The notes beneath the pieces are model-generated. The model was not told where the DNA came from and made no database searches. It was given only the letters and a program-made list of their open reading frames with translations. A program made the translations under genes and the position numbers. Shown in pieces: positions 25,172 to 35,260 of a stretch of 64,000 bases of DNA (positions are counted from its first letter, which is position 1; each line of letters begins with the position of its first letter). Source of the DNA: Xanthomonas floridensis (GTDB lineage Bacteria > Pseudomonadota > Gammaproteobacteria > Xanthomonadales > Xanthomonadaceae); NCBI RefSeq assembly GCF_001642575.1, contig NZ_LXNG01000002.1, positions 89,081 through 153,080 on the forward strand, in the 5' to 3' direction.

Positions 25172-25966
25172 TTATTCGCTCAGGTTGCGTCCGTGGAACA
25201 GCTCTTCGATCTCGCGCTTGAGCAGCGTCTCGATCTTCATGCGCTCCTTGAACGACAGGTTCTTGGCACGCTCCTCGAACAAATATTGGTCCAGATCGAA
25301 GTCCTTCAAGTGCATCTTGGTGTGGAAGATGTTTTCCTGATAGACGTTCACGTCGAACATCTCGTAGCGCGACTTCACGTTCTTGGCGAGGAAGTGCTGG
25401 ATCGAGTTGATCTTGTGGTCGATGTAGTGCTTCTTGCCCTTCACATCGCGGGTGAAGCCACGGACGCGGTAGTCCATGATCACGATGTCCGACTCCAGAC
25501 TCTCGATCAGGTAGTTCAGCGCCTTCAGCGGCGAGATGACGCCACAGGTGGCAACGTCGATGTCGGCACGGAAGGTGGCGATGCCTTCCTGCGGATGCGT
25601 CTCCGGGTATGTATGGACAGTGATATGACTCTTGTCCATATGAGCAACCACGGCGTCGGAGATCAGCTCCTTGCCGGCCTGCTTCTTGTCGATCACCGGC
25701 TCTTCGGAGATCAGGATCGTCACCGATGCACCCTGCGGATCGTAGTCCTGGCGTGCGATATTGAGGATGTTGGCGCCAATGATCTCGGCCACATCGGTCA
25801 GGATCTGCGTCAGACGATCGGCGTCGTACTGCTCATCGATATACTCGATGTAGCGCTGACGCTCCTCTTCGGTACGCGCGTAACAGACGTCGTAGATGTT
25901 GAAGCTCAACGCCTTGGTGAGGTTGTTGAACCCCTGTAGCCTCAGGCGAGGCAACGGCTTGACCAC
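25172..25966 (-). CDS. speD: S-adenosylmethionine decarboxylase proenzyme
   Basis: SpeD makes the aminopropyl donor for spermidine synthesis. It is translated as a proenzyme that cleaves itself to generate a pyruvoyl group. The 264-residue protein is of the long E. coli type, and Ser113 in [14 protein letters not shown] is the expected cleavage and pyruvoyl-forming residue. The conserved block [20 protein letters not shown] follows. It is divergent from clp across 137 bp. Confidence 0.96.
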
Positions 25967-26103
25967 GTCGGTCTGTCCTTTTGGAAGGCGGGAAAGGAGT
26001 CAATTATGAGCCAAAGATCCCAGCAACGAAATGCCGTCATTGAGAATGGTTTACCTTGCATGACTCATGCCGTTAAGCTTCAGGAATTACACGCGGAACT
26101 ACC
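25967..26103. promoter_or_regulatory. Divergent speD/clp promoter region
   Basis: This 137-bp, relatively AT-rich interval (for example GTCAATTATGAGCC and GTTAAGCTTCAGGAATTACA) separates divergent starts and must hold both promoters. I could not assign hexamers with confidence. Confidence 0.5.
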
Positions 26104-26796
26104 ATGAGCCCAGGAAACACGACGGTTGTGACTACGACGGTACGTAACGCTACCCCTTCTCTGGCGCTGGACGCGGGCACGATCGAGCGTTTTCTGGCCC
26201 ACAGCCACCGCAGGCGCTATCCGACCCGGACCGATGTGTTCCGGCCCGGAGACCCGGCCGGCACCCTCTACTACGTGATCAGTGGCTCGGTGAGCATCAT
26301 TGCCGAGGAAGATGACGATCGTGAGTTGGTGCTGGGCTACTTCGGCAGCGGCGAGTTCGTCGGCGAGATGGGGTTGTTCATCGAATCCGATACCCGCGAA
26401 GTGATCCTGCGCACCCGCACCCAGTGCGAGTTGGCAGAGATCAGCTATGAGCGCCTGCAGCAGCTGTTTCAGACCAGCCTGTCCCCGGATGCCCCGCGAA
26501 TCCTTTACGCCCTAGGTGTTCAGCTTTCAAAACGACTGCTCGACACCACAAGGAAAGCCAGCCGCCTGGCCTTCCTGGACGTGACCGACCGCATCGTGCG
26601 CACCCTGCACGATCTGTCCAAGGAGCCCGAGGCAATGAGCCACCCGCAGGGCACCCAGCTGCGCGTATCGCGGCAGGAGCTGGCACGCCTGGTCGGTTGC
26701 TCGCGCGAAATGGCCGGACGCGTGCTCAAGAAGCTGCAGGCCGACGGCCTGCTGCACGCACGCGGCAAGACCGTCGTGTTGTACGGCACGCGCTAA
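26104..26796 (+). CDS. clp: CAP-like global transcription factor Clp
   Basis: Clp is the xanthomonad member of the CRP/FNR family. It activates extracellular enzyme and virulence genes, and its DNA binding is blocked by cyclic di-GMP rather than stimulated by cAMP. The 230-residue protein has an N-terminal extension, a cyclic-nucleotide-binding fold with FGSGEFVGEMGLF and REVILRTRTQCELAEI, the long dimer helix, and a C-terminal HTH in RQELARLVGCSREMAGRVLK. It has its own terminator and is monocistronic. It connects the c-di-GMP signalling seen elsewhere in Xanthomonas to secreted enzymes such as the protease at 44388. Confidence 0.96.
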   Translation: MSPGNTTVVTTTVRNATPSLALDAGTIERFLAHSHRRRYPTRTDVFRPGDPAGTLYYVISGSVSIIAEEDDDRELVLGYFGSGEFVGEMGLFIESDTREVILRTRTQCELAEISYERLQQLFQTSLSPDAPRILYALGVQLSKRLLDTTRKASRLAFLDVTDRIVRTLHDLSKEPEAMSHPQGTQLRVSRQELARLVGCSREMAGRVLKKLQADGLLHARGKTVVLYGTR

Positions 26797-26808
26797 GTGG
26801 CTGAAGAC

Positions 26809-26843
26809 CAACGGTCGATGCGGTTGCCGCATCGACCGTTTGT
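26809..26843 (+). terminator. Intrinsic terminator of clp
   Basis: AACGGTCGATGCGG and CCGCATCGACCGTT form a perfect 14-bp stem with loop TTG followed by TGTT. It lies 13 bases after the clp stop. Confidence 0.8.
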
Positions 26844-27172
26844 TCGATCGCGGTCATCTTTTGATCGCAATCCTCTCTGGAACGCGCCTCGCGACCTCAT
26901 GCGTGGCCGTGGCCAGCGGCAACTTAAAGCCGGTGAACACGCCTTGAGCTTCAAGCACACGCCGGTAGGCACACCTTTGCGAGGCAGCCCCAGTCCGGCT
27001 CGCTGCCTGGACTCCTGCGCGTGGCCGGCCGGTCTGCAGATACTCTCCGCCCGCTGCGCGGCAGATGTGTCGCCGCTTGCACTAGTGTGCCAATCTCGGC
27101 ACTTGCGCCCGTTTTGACACCGATCTGCGTGTCGTCGCGACTTCCGCACCTGCCCCAAGGCGCCAGCGCGGT
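26844..27172. other. Non-coding interval between clp and the HAD gene
   Basis: The two genes converge on this 330-bp gap. I see no gene, repeat or further terminator that I can support. Confidence 0.4.
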
Positions 27173-27889
27173 CTAGAGCGCCTTGCCACCGCGGTCGCGG
27201 CAACCCCAGTTGAGGATCGGCGTGCCCGCCGGCAGCACCTGACGGAACAGGTCCTCGCGATTGGCCTTGGGATTGACCACCACCGGTGCGCGCGCAGCTT
27301 TCAGCAGCGGCAGGTCCGCGGTGCTGTCCGAATAGGCGATGGCGATGTCGGCATAGCCGCGCTCGCGCAGCATGCGCATCTTTTCTTCGTTGTGGCAGTG
27401 GCGCCGCGCAGTGACCGCGCCCAGGCGCGGGCCGACCAGGCTGCCGATCACCGGCACGTCCTGATGCGCCACGAAGCCAAGAATGGCGCGCGCCAGCTCG
27501 GGCGGTGCGCCGGTAGCGACCACCACGCGGTCGCCTGCGGCGCGATGCTCGGTGAACACCTTCAGCGCATGCGGCAGCAGGCGCTGCCGGATCTGCGCCT
27601 CATGCTTGAGCACGTAGGCATCGATGAAGCGGTTGAACTCACGCGCGCGATGCAGGCCGAAGGTGGCAATCCAGACATAGCCGGACACACCGCGGCGGCG
27701 GGTGGGCAGCATGGCCACCATCGGGCCCAGGATCGGCGAGGCCAGCAGCGCCACCAGCAGGCGCAACGGGTTGCGCTTGATTAACCAGGCAAACAGGTGG
27801 CTGCCGGAGTCACCGTCGTACAGGGTGTGATCGAAGTCGAAGACCACCAGCGGTGCGTCTTCGCGCGGGGCAGGAAACGAGTCAGTCAT
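27173..27889 (-). CDS. HAD-superfamily phosphatase (HAD-IB type)
   Basis: The 238-residue protein has the haloacid dehalogenase motif I as [15 protein letters not shown], where the first aspartate is the nucleophile, motif II in [10 protein letters not shown], and motif IV in [12 protein letters not shown]. This is the HAD-IB layout of phosphoserine-phosphatase-like enzymes. The central hydrophobic segment [18 protein letters not shown] is characteristic of a subgroup whose substrates are unknown. The ATG at 27889 lies inside the last codons of trpC (8-bp overlap), so it is translated as the last gene of the trpDC transcript. Confidence 0.85.
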   Translation of the reverse strand: MTDSFPAPREDAPLVVFDFDHTLYDGDSGSHLFAWLIKRNPLRLLVALLASPILGPMVAMLPTRRRGVSGYVWIATFGLHRAREFNRFIDAYVLKHEAQIRQRLLPHALKVFTEHRAAGDRVVVATGAPPELARAILGFVAHQDVPVIGSLVGPRLGAVTARRHCHNEEKMRMLRERGYADIAIAYSDSTADLPLLKAARAPVVVNPKANREDLFRQVLPAGTPILNWGCRDRGGKAL

Positions 27890-28679
27890 GCGCAAAGAAT
27901 AGCTGACGCAAGGACTCCCCCGGCTCGGCCGCGCGCATGAAGGTCTCGCCGACCAGAAACGCGTTCACACCATTGCGGCGCATCAATTGCACGTCGTCGG
28001 GGGTGACGATGCCACTTTCGGTGACCAGGATGCGATCGCGCGGCACCGCCGCGCGCATGTCCAGCGTGGTCTGCAGCGAGACCTCGAAGGTGCGCAGGTT
28101 GCGGTTGTTGATGCCGATCAGCGGCACCGGCACCTGCACCGCGCGCTCGAGCTCGTCGATATCGTGCACTTCCACCAGCACATCCAGCTCCAGCTGCATG
28201 GCCAGACCGGACAGCTCGGCCAGCTGCGCATCTTCCAGCGCCGAGACGATCAGCAGGATGCAGTCGGCTCCGAGCACACGCGCTTCGTAGACCTGGTACG
28301 GATCCACGGTGAAATCCTTGCGCAGCACCGGCAGCGTGCAGGCATCGCGCGCCTGCCGCAGATAGGCATCGGCGCCCTGGAAGAAGTCCACGTCGGTCAG
28401 CACCGACAGGCAGCTGGCGCCGCCGAATTCGTAGCTGACCGCAATATCGGCGGGATGAAAATCGGGCCGGATCACGCCCTTGGACGGGCTGGCCTTCTTC
28501 ACTTCGGCGATCACGGCCGCGTCGCCGGCCGCGATGCTGGCCTGCATGGCCGCGGCAAAGCCGCGGGTGGGCGGCAGATCGGCGCAACGTGCGACCAGCT
28601 CGGCCAGCGGCACGCGCGCGCTGCGCTCGGCGACTTCTTCGGCCTTGCGGGCAAGGATGGTATTGAGGATGTCGCTCAT
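27882..28679 (-). CDS. trpC: Indole-3-glycerol phosphate synthase
   Basis: TrpC closes the indole ring in tryptophan synthesis. The 265-residue TIM barrel has the catalytic lysine blocks [16 protein letters not shown] and [15 protein letters not shown], and the phosphate-binding segment [13 protein letters not shown]. It is a monofunctional enzyme without the PRAI domain of E. coli TrpC. It lies downstream of trpD after 137 bp and overlaps the HAD gene. Confidence 0.97.
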   Translation of the reverse strand: MSDILNTILARKAEEVAERSARVPLAELVARCADLPPTRGFAAAMQASIAAGDAAVIAEVKKASPSKGVIRPDFHPADIAVSYEFGGASCLSVLTDVDFFQGADAYLRQARDACTLPVLRKDFTVDPYQVYEARVLGADCILLIVSALEDAQLAELSGLAMQLELDVLVEVHDIDELERAVQVPVPLIGINNRNLRTFEVSLQTTLDMRAAVPRDRILVTESGIVTPDDVQLMRRNGVNAFLVGETFMRAAEPGESLRQLFFAHD

Positions 28680-28816
28680 CGTGTGGGGTCCTGGCGGGCG
28701 GGCATTATCGGTCAAGAGGGCCATGGCGCGCTGCGCTGGCGCGCCAGCGCACGCGGGTAACGGCGGATGGCAAGGATGCCACCGCTCCCACATCTAGCCG
28801 TTGCCCCAGCGCGCGA

Positions 28817-29854
28817 TCACGCCTGCGCGGCGATCTGGCGGGTGAAGGCCACATAGGCCTCTAGCCTGGCGCGGGCCGAGCCATCGGCCAGCACGGCCCG
28901 CGCACGCGCGACACCGTCGGCAATGCTGTCGGCCACGCCGGCCACATACAGCGCAGCGCCGGCGTTGAGCGCGACGATGTCCAGTGCCGGGCCGGGGATG
29001 TTGTCCAGCACGTGCAGCAACATCGTGCGCGATTCGGCCGCATCGGCCACCTTGAGGTTGCGGCTGGCCGACATCGCAATGCCGAAGTCTTCCGGGTGCA
29101 CCTCGTACTCGCGCACCTGGCCATCGCGCAGTTCGCCGACCAACGTGCCAGCGCCGAGCGAGAGCTCGTCCATGCCGTCGCGCCCCCACACCACCAATGC
29201 ACGCTCGGCGCCCAGCTCCTGCAGCACGCGCGCCTGGATACCGACCAGATCCGGGTGGAACACGCCCATCAGGATACTGGGCGAGCCGGCCGGGTTGGTC
29301 AGCGGCCCGAGGATGTTGAAGATGGTGCGCACGCCCATTTCGCGACGCACAGGGGCCACCACCTTCATGGCCGGGTGATGCACCGGCGCATACATGAAGC
29401 CGATGCCGGTCTGCGCCAGCGATGCGGCCACCTGCTCGGGCTGCAGCTCGATCACTGCGCCCAGCGCCTCCAGCGCATCGGCGCTGCCGGATTTGGATGA
29501 CACGCTGCGATTGCCGTGCTTGGCCACCTTGGCACCGGCAGCGGCGGCAACGAACATCGCGCAGGTGGAGATGTTGAAGGTGTGCGAGCCATCGCCGCCG
29601 GTGCCGACGATATCGACCATGTGCCGGCGATCGCTCACCTCCACGCGGCGCGAGAACTCGCGCATCACGGTGGCAGCGCCGGCGATCTCGCCGATGGTCT
29701 CCTTCTTGACCCGCAACCCGGTGAGGATGGCGGCGACCATCATGTCCGACACCTCGCCACGCATGATCTGCCGCATCAGCTCGACCATTTCGTCATGGAA
29801 GATTTCGCGGTGTTCGATGGTGCGTTGCAGGGCTTCTTGCGGGGTGATGGGCAT
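28817..29854 (-). CDS. trpD: Anthranilate phosphoribosyltransferase
   Basis: TrpD transfers the phosphoribosyl group of PRPP to anthranilate. The 345-residue protein has the PRPP/magnesium loop [16 protein letters not shown], the [15 protein letters not shown] segment and the conserved [10 protein letters not shown]. It is monofunctional and separate from the glutamine amidotransferase TrpG. The N-terminus begins [18 protein letters not shown], which matches the family start. Confidence 0.97.
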   Translation of the reverse strand: MPITPQEALQRTIEHREIFHDEMVELMRQIMRGEVSDMMVAAILTGLRVKKETIGEIAGAATVMREFSRRVEVSDRRHMVDIVGTGGDGSHTFNISTCAMFVAAAAGAKVAKHGNRSVSSKSGSADALEALGAVIELQPEQVAASLAQTGIGFMYAPVHHPAMKVVAPVRREMGVRTIFNILGPLTNPAGSPSILMGVFHPDLVGIQARVLQELGAERALVVWGRDGMDELSLGAGTLVGELRDGQVREYEVHPEDFGIAMSASRNLKVADAAESRTMLLHVLDNIPGPALDIVALNAGAALYVAGVADSIADGVARARAVLADGSARARLEAYVAFTRQIAAQA

Positions 29855-29973
29855 GGGACGACCGTGGGGAACATAAAGGAGGAAAGGGCGTGCGGCAGTG
29901 GATCAGCTTGCGCCAGTGACCCGCATGCGTCGTGCGCTGCAGACATGGACAAATGCGAACCCTGCCAACGGAT

Positions 29974-30606
29974 TCATTGACCCGGGCGCTGCATCCGGAA
30001 GCGCGCCTGCGGCAGCACTTCGAAATAATCTGCCGGGCCACCGGCCCGCAGAATGGTCTGCACCCTGGCCGGGTCGTAGACGCCGTCATCGAGCGCGGCA
30101 TGCGCAAGATGCACGCCTACCACTTCGCCAAGCACCAACCAGGTTTCCACGGCCTGACCGCTTGCGCTGTGCAGCTGCAGCAGCTGACTCAACCGGCACT
30201 CGAAACTGACCGGGCTTGCCGCGACACGCGGCGCATCGATCACCCGCGACGGCGCCATCTGCAACCCTGCGAGCGCGAACTCGTCGACCTCCGACGGCAC
30301 CATCGCCGCGCTTGCGTTCATCGCCTCGGCCAGCGGGCGCGTGGCCAGATTCCAGGTGAACTGGCCGGTCGCTTCGATATTACGCAGGCTGTCCTTGCGC
30401 CCGATGCTGGCAAAACCGACGATCGGCGGGGTGTAGTTGAAGGCGTTGAAGAAGCTATACGGCGCCAGATTGGCGATGCCCTCGGCGCTGCGCGAGCCGA
30501 TCCAGCCGATCGGGCGCGGGCCGACGATGGCATTGAACGGGTCGTGCGGCAGCCCGTGGCCTTGCGCCGGTTCGTAGAAGTGCATGCTGTCATTGGACGT
30601 GTTCAT
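29974..30606 (-). CDS. Flavin reductase-like (FMN-binding split barrel) protein
   Basis: The 210-residue protein starts MNTSNDSMHFYEPAQGHGLP and has the flavoredoxin/flavin reductase-like signature PRPIGWIGSRSAEGIANLAP followed by SFFNAFNYTPPIVGF, the FMN-binding region. Members of this family bind FMN and reduce flavins or other substrates. The specific role here is not known. It lies between trpG and trpD in the same direction, but the gaps of about 120 and 200 bp suggest that it is an insertion into the trp cluster rather than a trp enzyme. Confidence 0.85.
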   Translation of the reverse strand: MNTSNDSMHFYEPAQGHGLPHDPFNAIVGPRPIGWIGSRSAEGIANLAPYSFFNAFNYTPPIVGFASIGRKDSLRNIEATGQFTWNLATRPLAEAMNASAAMVPSEVDEFALAGLQMAPSRVIDAPRVAASPVSFECRLSQLLQLHSASGQAVETWLVLGEVVGVHLAHAALDDGVYDPARVQTILRAGGPADYFEVLPQARFRMQRPGQ

Positions 30607-30805
30607 CGCGAAGCGACCTTGGGTAATTGCGAGGCACGCAGGCCTTGCTCGGCGAGGCAGCGATGTCTGCATGCGGCAGTGAAGCCGTCAGCGATCCACT
30701 GCGCCTTGCGCTGTCGGCAGCCGTGCCGGCGCCGGTACCGCGCCCGTGCATGGATGCCGATGCAGGCCGCGCCGCTGGCGGAAACATGCATCGCGCGCAT
30801 CGCGA

Positions 30806-31384
30806 TCAACGCTCCAGGAAGTTTTTCAGCAGGGCATGCCCGTGCTGGGTCAGGATCGACTCGGGATGGAACTGCACGCCTTCCACCGGGAATTGGCGAT
30901 GGCGCAGGCCCATGATTTCTTCCATCGAGCCATCCGGATTCTCGGTCCAGGCAGTGACTTCCAGCGCATCCGGCAGCGTGGTCTTGTCCACCACCAGCGA
31001 GTGGTAGCGCGTGGCCTCGTAGCTGTCCGGCAGGCCGGCGAACACGCCCTTGCCCTCGTGGCGGATCGGCGAGGTCTTGCCATGCATGATGTTGCCGGCG
31101 CGGATCACATCGCCGCCGTAGACCTGGCCGATGCTCTGGTGCCCCAGGCACACGCCCAGGATCGGCGTGGTCTGGCCCAGCCGTTTGATCAGCTGCAGCG
31201 AAATGCCTGCCTCGTTGGGCGTGCAGGGGCCAGGCGAAATCACGATGCGCTCGGGCTTGAGCGCAGCGATCTCATCGACGCTCATCGCATCGTTGCGCAC
31301 CACCGTGACCTCGGCACCCAGCGCCTGCAGGTACTGCACAAGGTTGTAGGTGAAGCTGTCGTAGTTATCGAGCATCAGCAGCAT
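30806..31384 (-). CDS. trpG: Anthranilate synthase component II (glutamine amidotransferase)
   Basis: TrpG hydrolyses glutamine and channels ammonia to TrpE. The 192-residue class I amidotransferase has the nucleophile cysteine in [12 protein letters not shown], and the catalytic histidine and glutamate in [10 protein letters not shown]. The oxyanion strand [14 protein letters not shown] is also clear. It may serve folate synthesis too, as in many bacteria with a single amidotransferase. The gene lies 11 bases after the SIMPL-domain gene. Confidence 0.95.
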   Translation of the reverse strand: MLLMLDNYDSFTYNLVQYLQALGAEVTVVRNDAMSVDEIAALKPERIVISPGPCTPNEAGISLQLIKRLGQTTPILGVCLGHQSIGQVYGGDVIRAGNIMHGKTSPIRHEGKGVFAGLPDSYEATRYHSLVVDKTTLPDALEVTAWTENPDGSMEEIMGLRHRQFPVEGVQFHPESILTQHGHALLKNFLER

Positions 31385-31394
31385 GGCAAGGGAC

Positions 31395-32177
31395 TCATTG
31401 CGCGATCAGGAAGACCGCATAGATGTTTTCGGTGTAGGTGATGGTGCCGGTCAGCAGGCTTTCGCCCACGCCCTGCACGCCAGCGGCCGGCGCAGGCGGC
31501 GGCGGTGGGGCCGGCGGCGATGGCGGAGAGACCACCGAACCCGGCCTTGGCGCATTGGGCGCCGACCAGGTGCCTGCTTCGACACCGTAGGCAAAGCTGG
31601 GGGCAACATCGGAGATGCTGTAGATCCCGCCAAGCCGCACACCGTAGGCGGCGGCAAGCCCCTGCGCAGATTCGCGCGACTGCGTGGCGGCTTCGCGCTT
31701 AAGTTCTGCACGCAGGGCGGCGGCATCGGCGTAGCCGGTCTGCATCGACAGCACCTGCACGTTTTCGTTGGCATCCAAGCCACCAAGGAAGGCACGCACA
31801 TCCTTTAAAGATGTAAATGTGCCGCGGATCTTGCGCTCCACCCGGGTGCCCTCGAAGACGGACTTTCCCGCCTCATAACGTGACTGCGGCGCGATCGACA
31901 ACGCGGAGGCATACAGCGAATCCTTCAGCACATGGTTGCGTTGCAATCCGTCCAGGACCACGCGTGCGCGCTCCTCCACAAACTTGCGCGCCAGATCCGG
32001 CTGTAGTTCGGTCTTGCTAACCTTGAGATCGATGATGAACCGGTCCGGATCAACGGTGCGGAATGCCTGCCCTTTCACCAGCAAATGCGGTTGCGATGGC
32101 AAGGTATTGATCTGCGCCGATGCCATCGCGGGCCACAGCAGAGCGCCAGCGAGCATCCAACCTGCGAGTCTTTTCAT
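31395..32177 (-). CDS. Periplasmic SIMPL (DUF541) domain protein
   Basis: The 260-residue product has a signal peptide ([20 protein letters not shown], cleavage after ASA) and a SIMPL/DUF541 domain starting near [21 protein letters not shown] proline-rich segment ([16 protein letters not shown]) lies near residue 225. SIMPL proteins are secreted or periplasmic and poorly understood; some affect oxidative stress or outer-membrane traits. An AAGG precedes the ATG at 32177, although two further ATGs just upstream are in frame. It sits between the aldolase and trpG genes, with short gaps that suggest one transcript. Confidence 0.86.
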   Translation of the reverse strand: MKRLAGWMLAGALLWPAMASAQINTLPSQPHLLVKGQAFRTVDPDRFIIDLKVSKTELQPDLARKFVEERARVVLDGLQRNHVLKDSLYASALSIAPQSRYEAGKSVFEGTRVERKIRGTFTSLKDVRAFLGGLDANENVQVLSMQTGYADAAALRAELKREAATQSRESAQGLAAAYGVRLGGIYSISDVAPSFAYGVEAGTWSAPNAPRPGSVVSPPSPPAPPPPPAPAAGVQGVGESLLTGTITYTENIYAVFLIAQ

Positions 32178-32182
32178 TGTCA

Positions 32183-33271
32183 TCATCCTTGTGCCCTGGA
32201 AACGGCCCTGAGTGTGGGATCTCGCAAAAGTGCCGCCACATCCGCACACAGGCGATCGACCGCATCGGCCGTGGTCGCCCACGATGTGACGAAGCGAATG
32301 ACCAGGCGCCCATCGCTGCGCGTTTCCCAGCGTTCGAAGTCGTAGCGGCGTGCGATCTGCTCGGCCTGCTGGGCGGTGACGGCAATGAATTGCTGGTTGG
32401 TCGGCGAGTCGCTGGTGAATTCCACGCCCGCTGCCAGCAGGCCGGCGCGCAGGCGCTGCGCCATGGCGTTGGCATGTGCGGCCAGTTCGAAGAACAAGCC
32501 GTCTTCGAATAACGCCGCAAATTGCGCGCCGAGCACCATGCCCTTGGCCAGCAGCGCGCCACGTTGCTTGATGAGGTAACGCAGATCGGCCTGCAAGGCG
32601 GGGTTGATCACGACCAAGGCTTCGCCGAGCAGCGCACCGTTCTTGGTGCCACCGATGTAGAACGCATCGGTGAGCGCGGCAATGCCCGGCAGATCCAGAT
32701 CGTTGCCGGTGGCGGTGAGCGCTGCGCCCAGCCGCGCGCCATCCAGATACAGCAGCAGATCGCGTTCGCGACAGAAGCGCGACAACGCTTCGAGCTCGGC
32801 ACGCGTGTAGATGGTGCCGCTTTCGGTGCTGTTGGAGAGATAGACCAGCCGCGGCTGCACCATGTGCTCGTTGCTATGCACCGCAAGCACTGGCTGGATC
32901 AATGCCGGCGTCAGCTTGTCGTGCAGCGCCGGGACGGTGAGCACCTTGTGGCCGGTGGCTTCGATGGCACCGGTCTCGTGGGTGGCGATGTGCCCGGCTT
33001 CGACCGCAATCACCGCCTGATGCGGGCGCAGGAACGCGCTGATCGCAATCAGGTTGGTCTGCGTGCCGCCCACCAGCAACTGCACGGCGGCCTGCGGCTG
33101 CGCGATGGCGCCGCGAATCAATGCCGCAGCACGTTCGCTATGCCGATCGGTGCCATAGCCGCCGTTCTGCTCGGCGCTGGCCTGCGTCAAGGCCTGCAAG
33201 ACGCGCGGATGCGCGCCTTCGCTGTAATCGTTGCGAAAGCTGATGCGCGCAGCGCTGCCCTGCCCGTCCAT
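32183..33271 (-). CDS. Low-specificity threonine aldolase-like PLP enzyme
   Basis: The 362-residue protein is a fold-type I PLP enzyme of the beta-eliminating lyase/threonine aldolase group. It has the N-terminal SFRNDYSEGAHPRVLQAL, the glycine/threonine loop LVGGTQTNLIAI, the DGARLGAAL aspartate block that contacts PLP, and the Schiff-base lysine in FYIGGTKNGALLGE. Such enzymes cleave threonine or allo-threonine to glycine and acetaldehyde. Its ATG overlaps the trpE stop (TGATG), so it is translationally coupled to trpE. The exact substrate is inferred. Confidence 0.88.
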   Translation of the reverse strand: MDGQGSAARISFRNDYSEGAHPRVLQALTQASAEQNGGYGTDRHSERAAALIRGAIAQPQAAVQLLVGGTQTNLIAISAFLRPHQAVIAVEAGHIATHETGAIEATGHKVLTVPALHDKLTPALIQPVLAVHSNEHMVQPRLVYLSNSTESGTIYTRAELEALSRFCRERDLLLYLDGARLGAALTATGNDLDLPGIAALTDAFYIGGTKNGALLGEALVVINPALQADLRYLIKQRGALLAKGMVLGAQFAALFEDGLFFELAAHANAMAQRLRAGLLAAGVEFTSDSPTNQQFIAVTAQQAEQIARRYDFERWETRSDGRLVIRFVTSWATTADAVDRLCADVAALLRDPTLRAVSRAQG

Positions 33272-34746
33272 CACAGCCCCTTGGCGGCCTGAGCGACGGC
33301 GCGAAACAGCGCCCGGCCCTTGTTCATGGTCTCCTGCCATTCCAGGTCCGGATCGGAGTCGTAGACCACGCCGCCGCCGGCCTGCACGTACAGATAGCCG
33401 TCCTGGATCACCGCCGTGCGGATCGCAATCGCAGTGTCGGCATCGCCGTGCCAGCCGATATAGCCGACCGCGCCGGAGTAGACGTTGCGCTTGACCGGCT
33501 CCAGCTCACGGATGATTTCCAGCGCGCGGATCTTCGGTGCGCCGCTGACGGTACCGGCCGGGAAGGTGGCGCGCAGCACGTCGCTGTAATTGAGGCCGGC
33601 CTTGAGCGTGCCGGTGACCTCGCTGACGATATGCATGACGTGGCTATAGCGTTCGATGACGAACTGCTCGCCCACCTTGACCGTGCCCGGTTCGGCGACG
33701 CGACCGACATCGTTGCGGCCCAGATCGATCAGCATCACGTGCTCGGCGCGCTCTTTCGGGTCGGCCAGCAATTCTTCTTCCAGCGCCTTGTCCAGCTCCG
33801 GCGTTGCGCCGCGCGGGCGGGTGCCTGCAATGGGCCGCACCGTGACCACGCCATCGCGCAGGCGCGCCAGGATTTCCGGCGACGAGCCCACCACCTGGGT
33901 GCCGCCGACATCCAGAAAATACATGTACGGCGAGGGATTCAACGCACGCAAGGCGCGATACACATCCACCGGACGCGCACGGAACGGCACCCGCAACCGC
34001 TGCGAGGGCACCACCTGGAAGATGTCGCCGGCGCGCACGTATTCCTGTGCCTTGCGCACTACCGCGTGGTACTGCTCGCGGGTAAACGAGGAATGGAAAT
34101 CCGATTCGTCGATGGCGTCGGAAATCTGCGCCTGCGGATAGCCGGCGCCGCCCTGACGCAGGCGGTGCGCCAGCTCGTCCAGTCGGCGGTTGGCGCGCAC
34201 ATAGGCCTGCGGCTGACGCGGGTCGGCATGCACGATCAGGTACAGCCGGCCCTTGAGGTTGTCGAACACCGCCAGCTCTTCGGAGAGCATCAGCAGGATG
34301 TCGGGCGTGCCCAATTCGTCGGGCTTGTCGCCAGTGCCCAGGCGCGGCTCGATGTACTGGATGCACTCGAAGCCGAACCAGCCGACCAGCCCACCAGTGA
34401 AGCCGGGCAGGCCATCGAGTTGCGGCACCGAATGCTCGGCACGCAGTGCATCCACTTCGGCCAGCGGTTCGGCGACCTGCCGGGTGTCGATGACTTCGCC
34501 GTGTTCGCTGACCTCCAGCGTGTGACCGCGGAAGCTGTACACGCGCCGTGCCGGCAGGCCGATGATGGAATAGCGCCCGAAGCGCTCACCGCCTTCGACA
34601 GACTCAAACAAATAGGTGTAGGCGCCGTCGGCGAGCTTCAGATAGACCGACAGTGGCGTGTCCAGGTCGGACAGCACTTCGCGGACAACGGGGATACGGG
34701 TGTGACCTTCAGCGGCCTGGCGCTGGAACTGCTCTGCAGTGATCAA
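33271..34746 (-). CDS. trpE: Anthranilate synthase component I
   Basis: TrpE converts chorismate and ammonia to anthranilate and is the feedback-controlled first enzyme of tryptophan synthesis. The C-terminal chorismate-binding domain is shown by [27 protein letters not shown] and [12 protein letters not shown]. The N-terminal regulatory region has [19 protein letters not shown], the area of the tryptophan-binding LLES element. The TTG at 34746 (L-ITAEQFQ) is chosen because AAGGAA lies just before it and it gives 491 residues; an ATG 45 bases upstream would place that ribosome binding site inside the coding region. Confidence 0.95.
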   Translation of the reverse strand: MITAEQFQRQAAEGHTRIPVVREVLSDLDTPLSVYLKLADGAYTYLFESVEGGERFGRYSIIGLPARRVYSFRGHTLEVSEHGEVIDTRQVAEPLAEVDALRAEHSVPQLDGLPGFTGGLVGWFGFECIQYIEPRLGTGDKPDELGTPDILLMLSEELAVFDNLKGRLYLIVHADPRQPQAYVRANRRLDELAHRLRQGGAGYPQAQISDAIDESDFHSSFTREQYHAVVRKAQEYVRAGDIFQVVPSQRLRVPFRARPVDVYRALRALNPSPYMYFLDVGGTQVVGSSPEILARLRDGVVTVRPIAGTRPRGATPELDKALEEELLADPKERAEHVMLIDLGRNDVGRVAEPGTVKVGEQFVIERYSHVMHIVSEVTGTLKAGLNYSDVLRATFPAGTVSGAPKIRALEIIRELEPVKRNVYSGAVGYIGWHGDADTAIAIRTAVIQDGYLYVQAGGGVVYDSDPDLEWQETMNKGRALFRAVAQAAKGL

Positions 34747-35081
34747 GACGACTTTCCTTCCGGGACTCTGTGGCGGGGCGGACGACGGCAACGGGCCACC
34801 ATCGCCACCAGCGGCGAGCGGAAGAGAAGGAGCGTGGGGTCGTCAGGCGGGACACGCGACTACTGTAGCGCAACTGCACGCCCAGGGCAGCAGCCTGGGG
34901 CGAACACGGTTCGAATTGCGAAAACGGGCTTGGAGTTGTCCGGTGCGTCGTTTGCGCATTGATTGACGTCAGAGGCGGGCAACATGCGTCTTGCTGCCTG
35001 GCCGGGGATTGGCGTCGTGCGCCGCAGGAGGTTTTACGTTGGAGCTCGGGTCATGGCGGCGGCTTGAATGGCGGCGCAGGG

Positions 35082-35120
35082 ACCCTCACCCCAACCCTCT
35101 CCCTCGGCGAAAGAGGCTTT
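35082..35120. repeat. REP-like palindrome
   Basis: The sequence ACCCTCACCCCAACCCTCTC followed by CCTCGGCGAAAGAGGCT belongs to the family seen at 57279 and 62796. Confidence 0.7.
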
Positions 35121-35233
35121 CAGCCGCATGCTGCCGTCGCTCCGATTGTGACGCCGCTACTGCGCCTCTACCGGCGTTGACATGCATACACAAACCAAGG
35201 CAACCGCATACCGACGCAGCCTGTCACGCTCTT

Positions 35234-35256
35234 CCGATTCCCGATTCCCGATTCCC
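35234..35256. repeat. Short heptamer run (GATTCCC)
   Basis: Three units of GATTCCC, the complement of the GGGAATC motif found at 24203 and 63945, lie just downstream of the lipid kinase stop codon. Confidence 0.8.
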
Positions 35257-35260
35257 AGCC

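Larger units (their letters stand above)
34747..35260. other. Upstream region of trpE with a REP-like element
   Basis: The 514-bp gap holds the trpE promoter region (minus strand). It contains a GC-rich inverted repeat GCCCAGGG/CCTGGGGC near 34881-34902, a REP-like element at about 35082-35120, and a heptamer run on the other strand (35234-35256). I do not find a leader peptide with clustered tryptophan codons that would indicate classical attenuation. Confidence 0.5.

Noticed and set aside
34747..34960. Classical trp attenuator upstream of trpE
   Set aside because: There is no leader peptide with tandem tryptophan codons and no terminator with a T-run, only a GC-rich inverted repeat.
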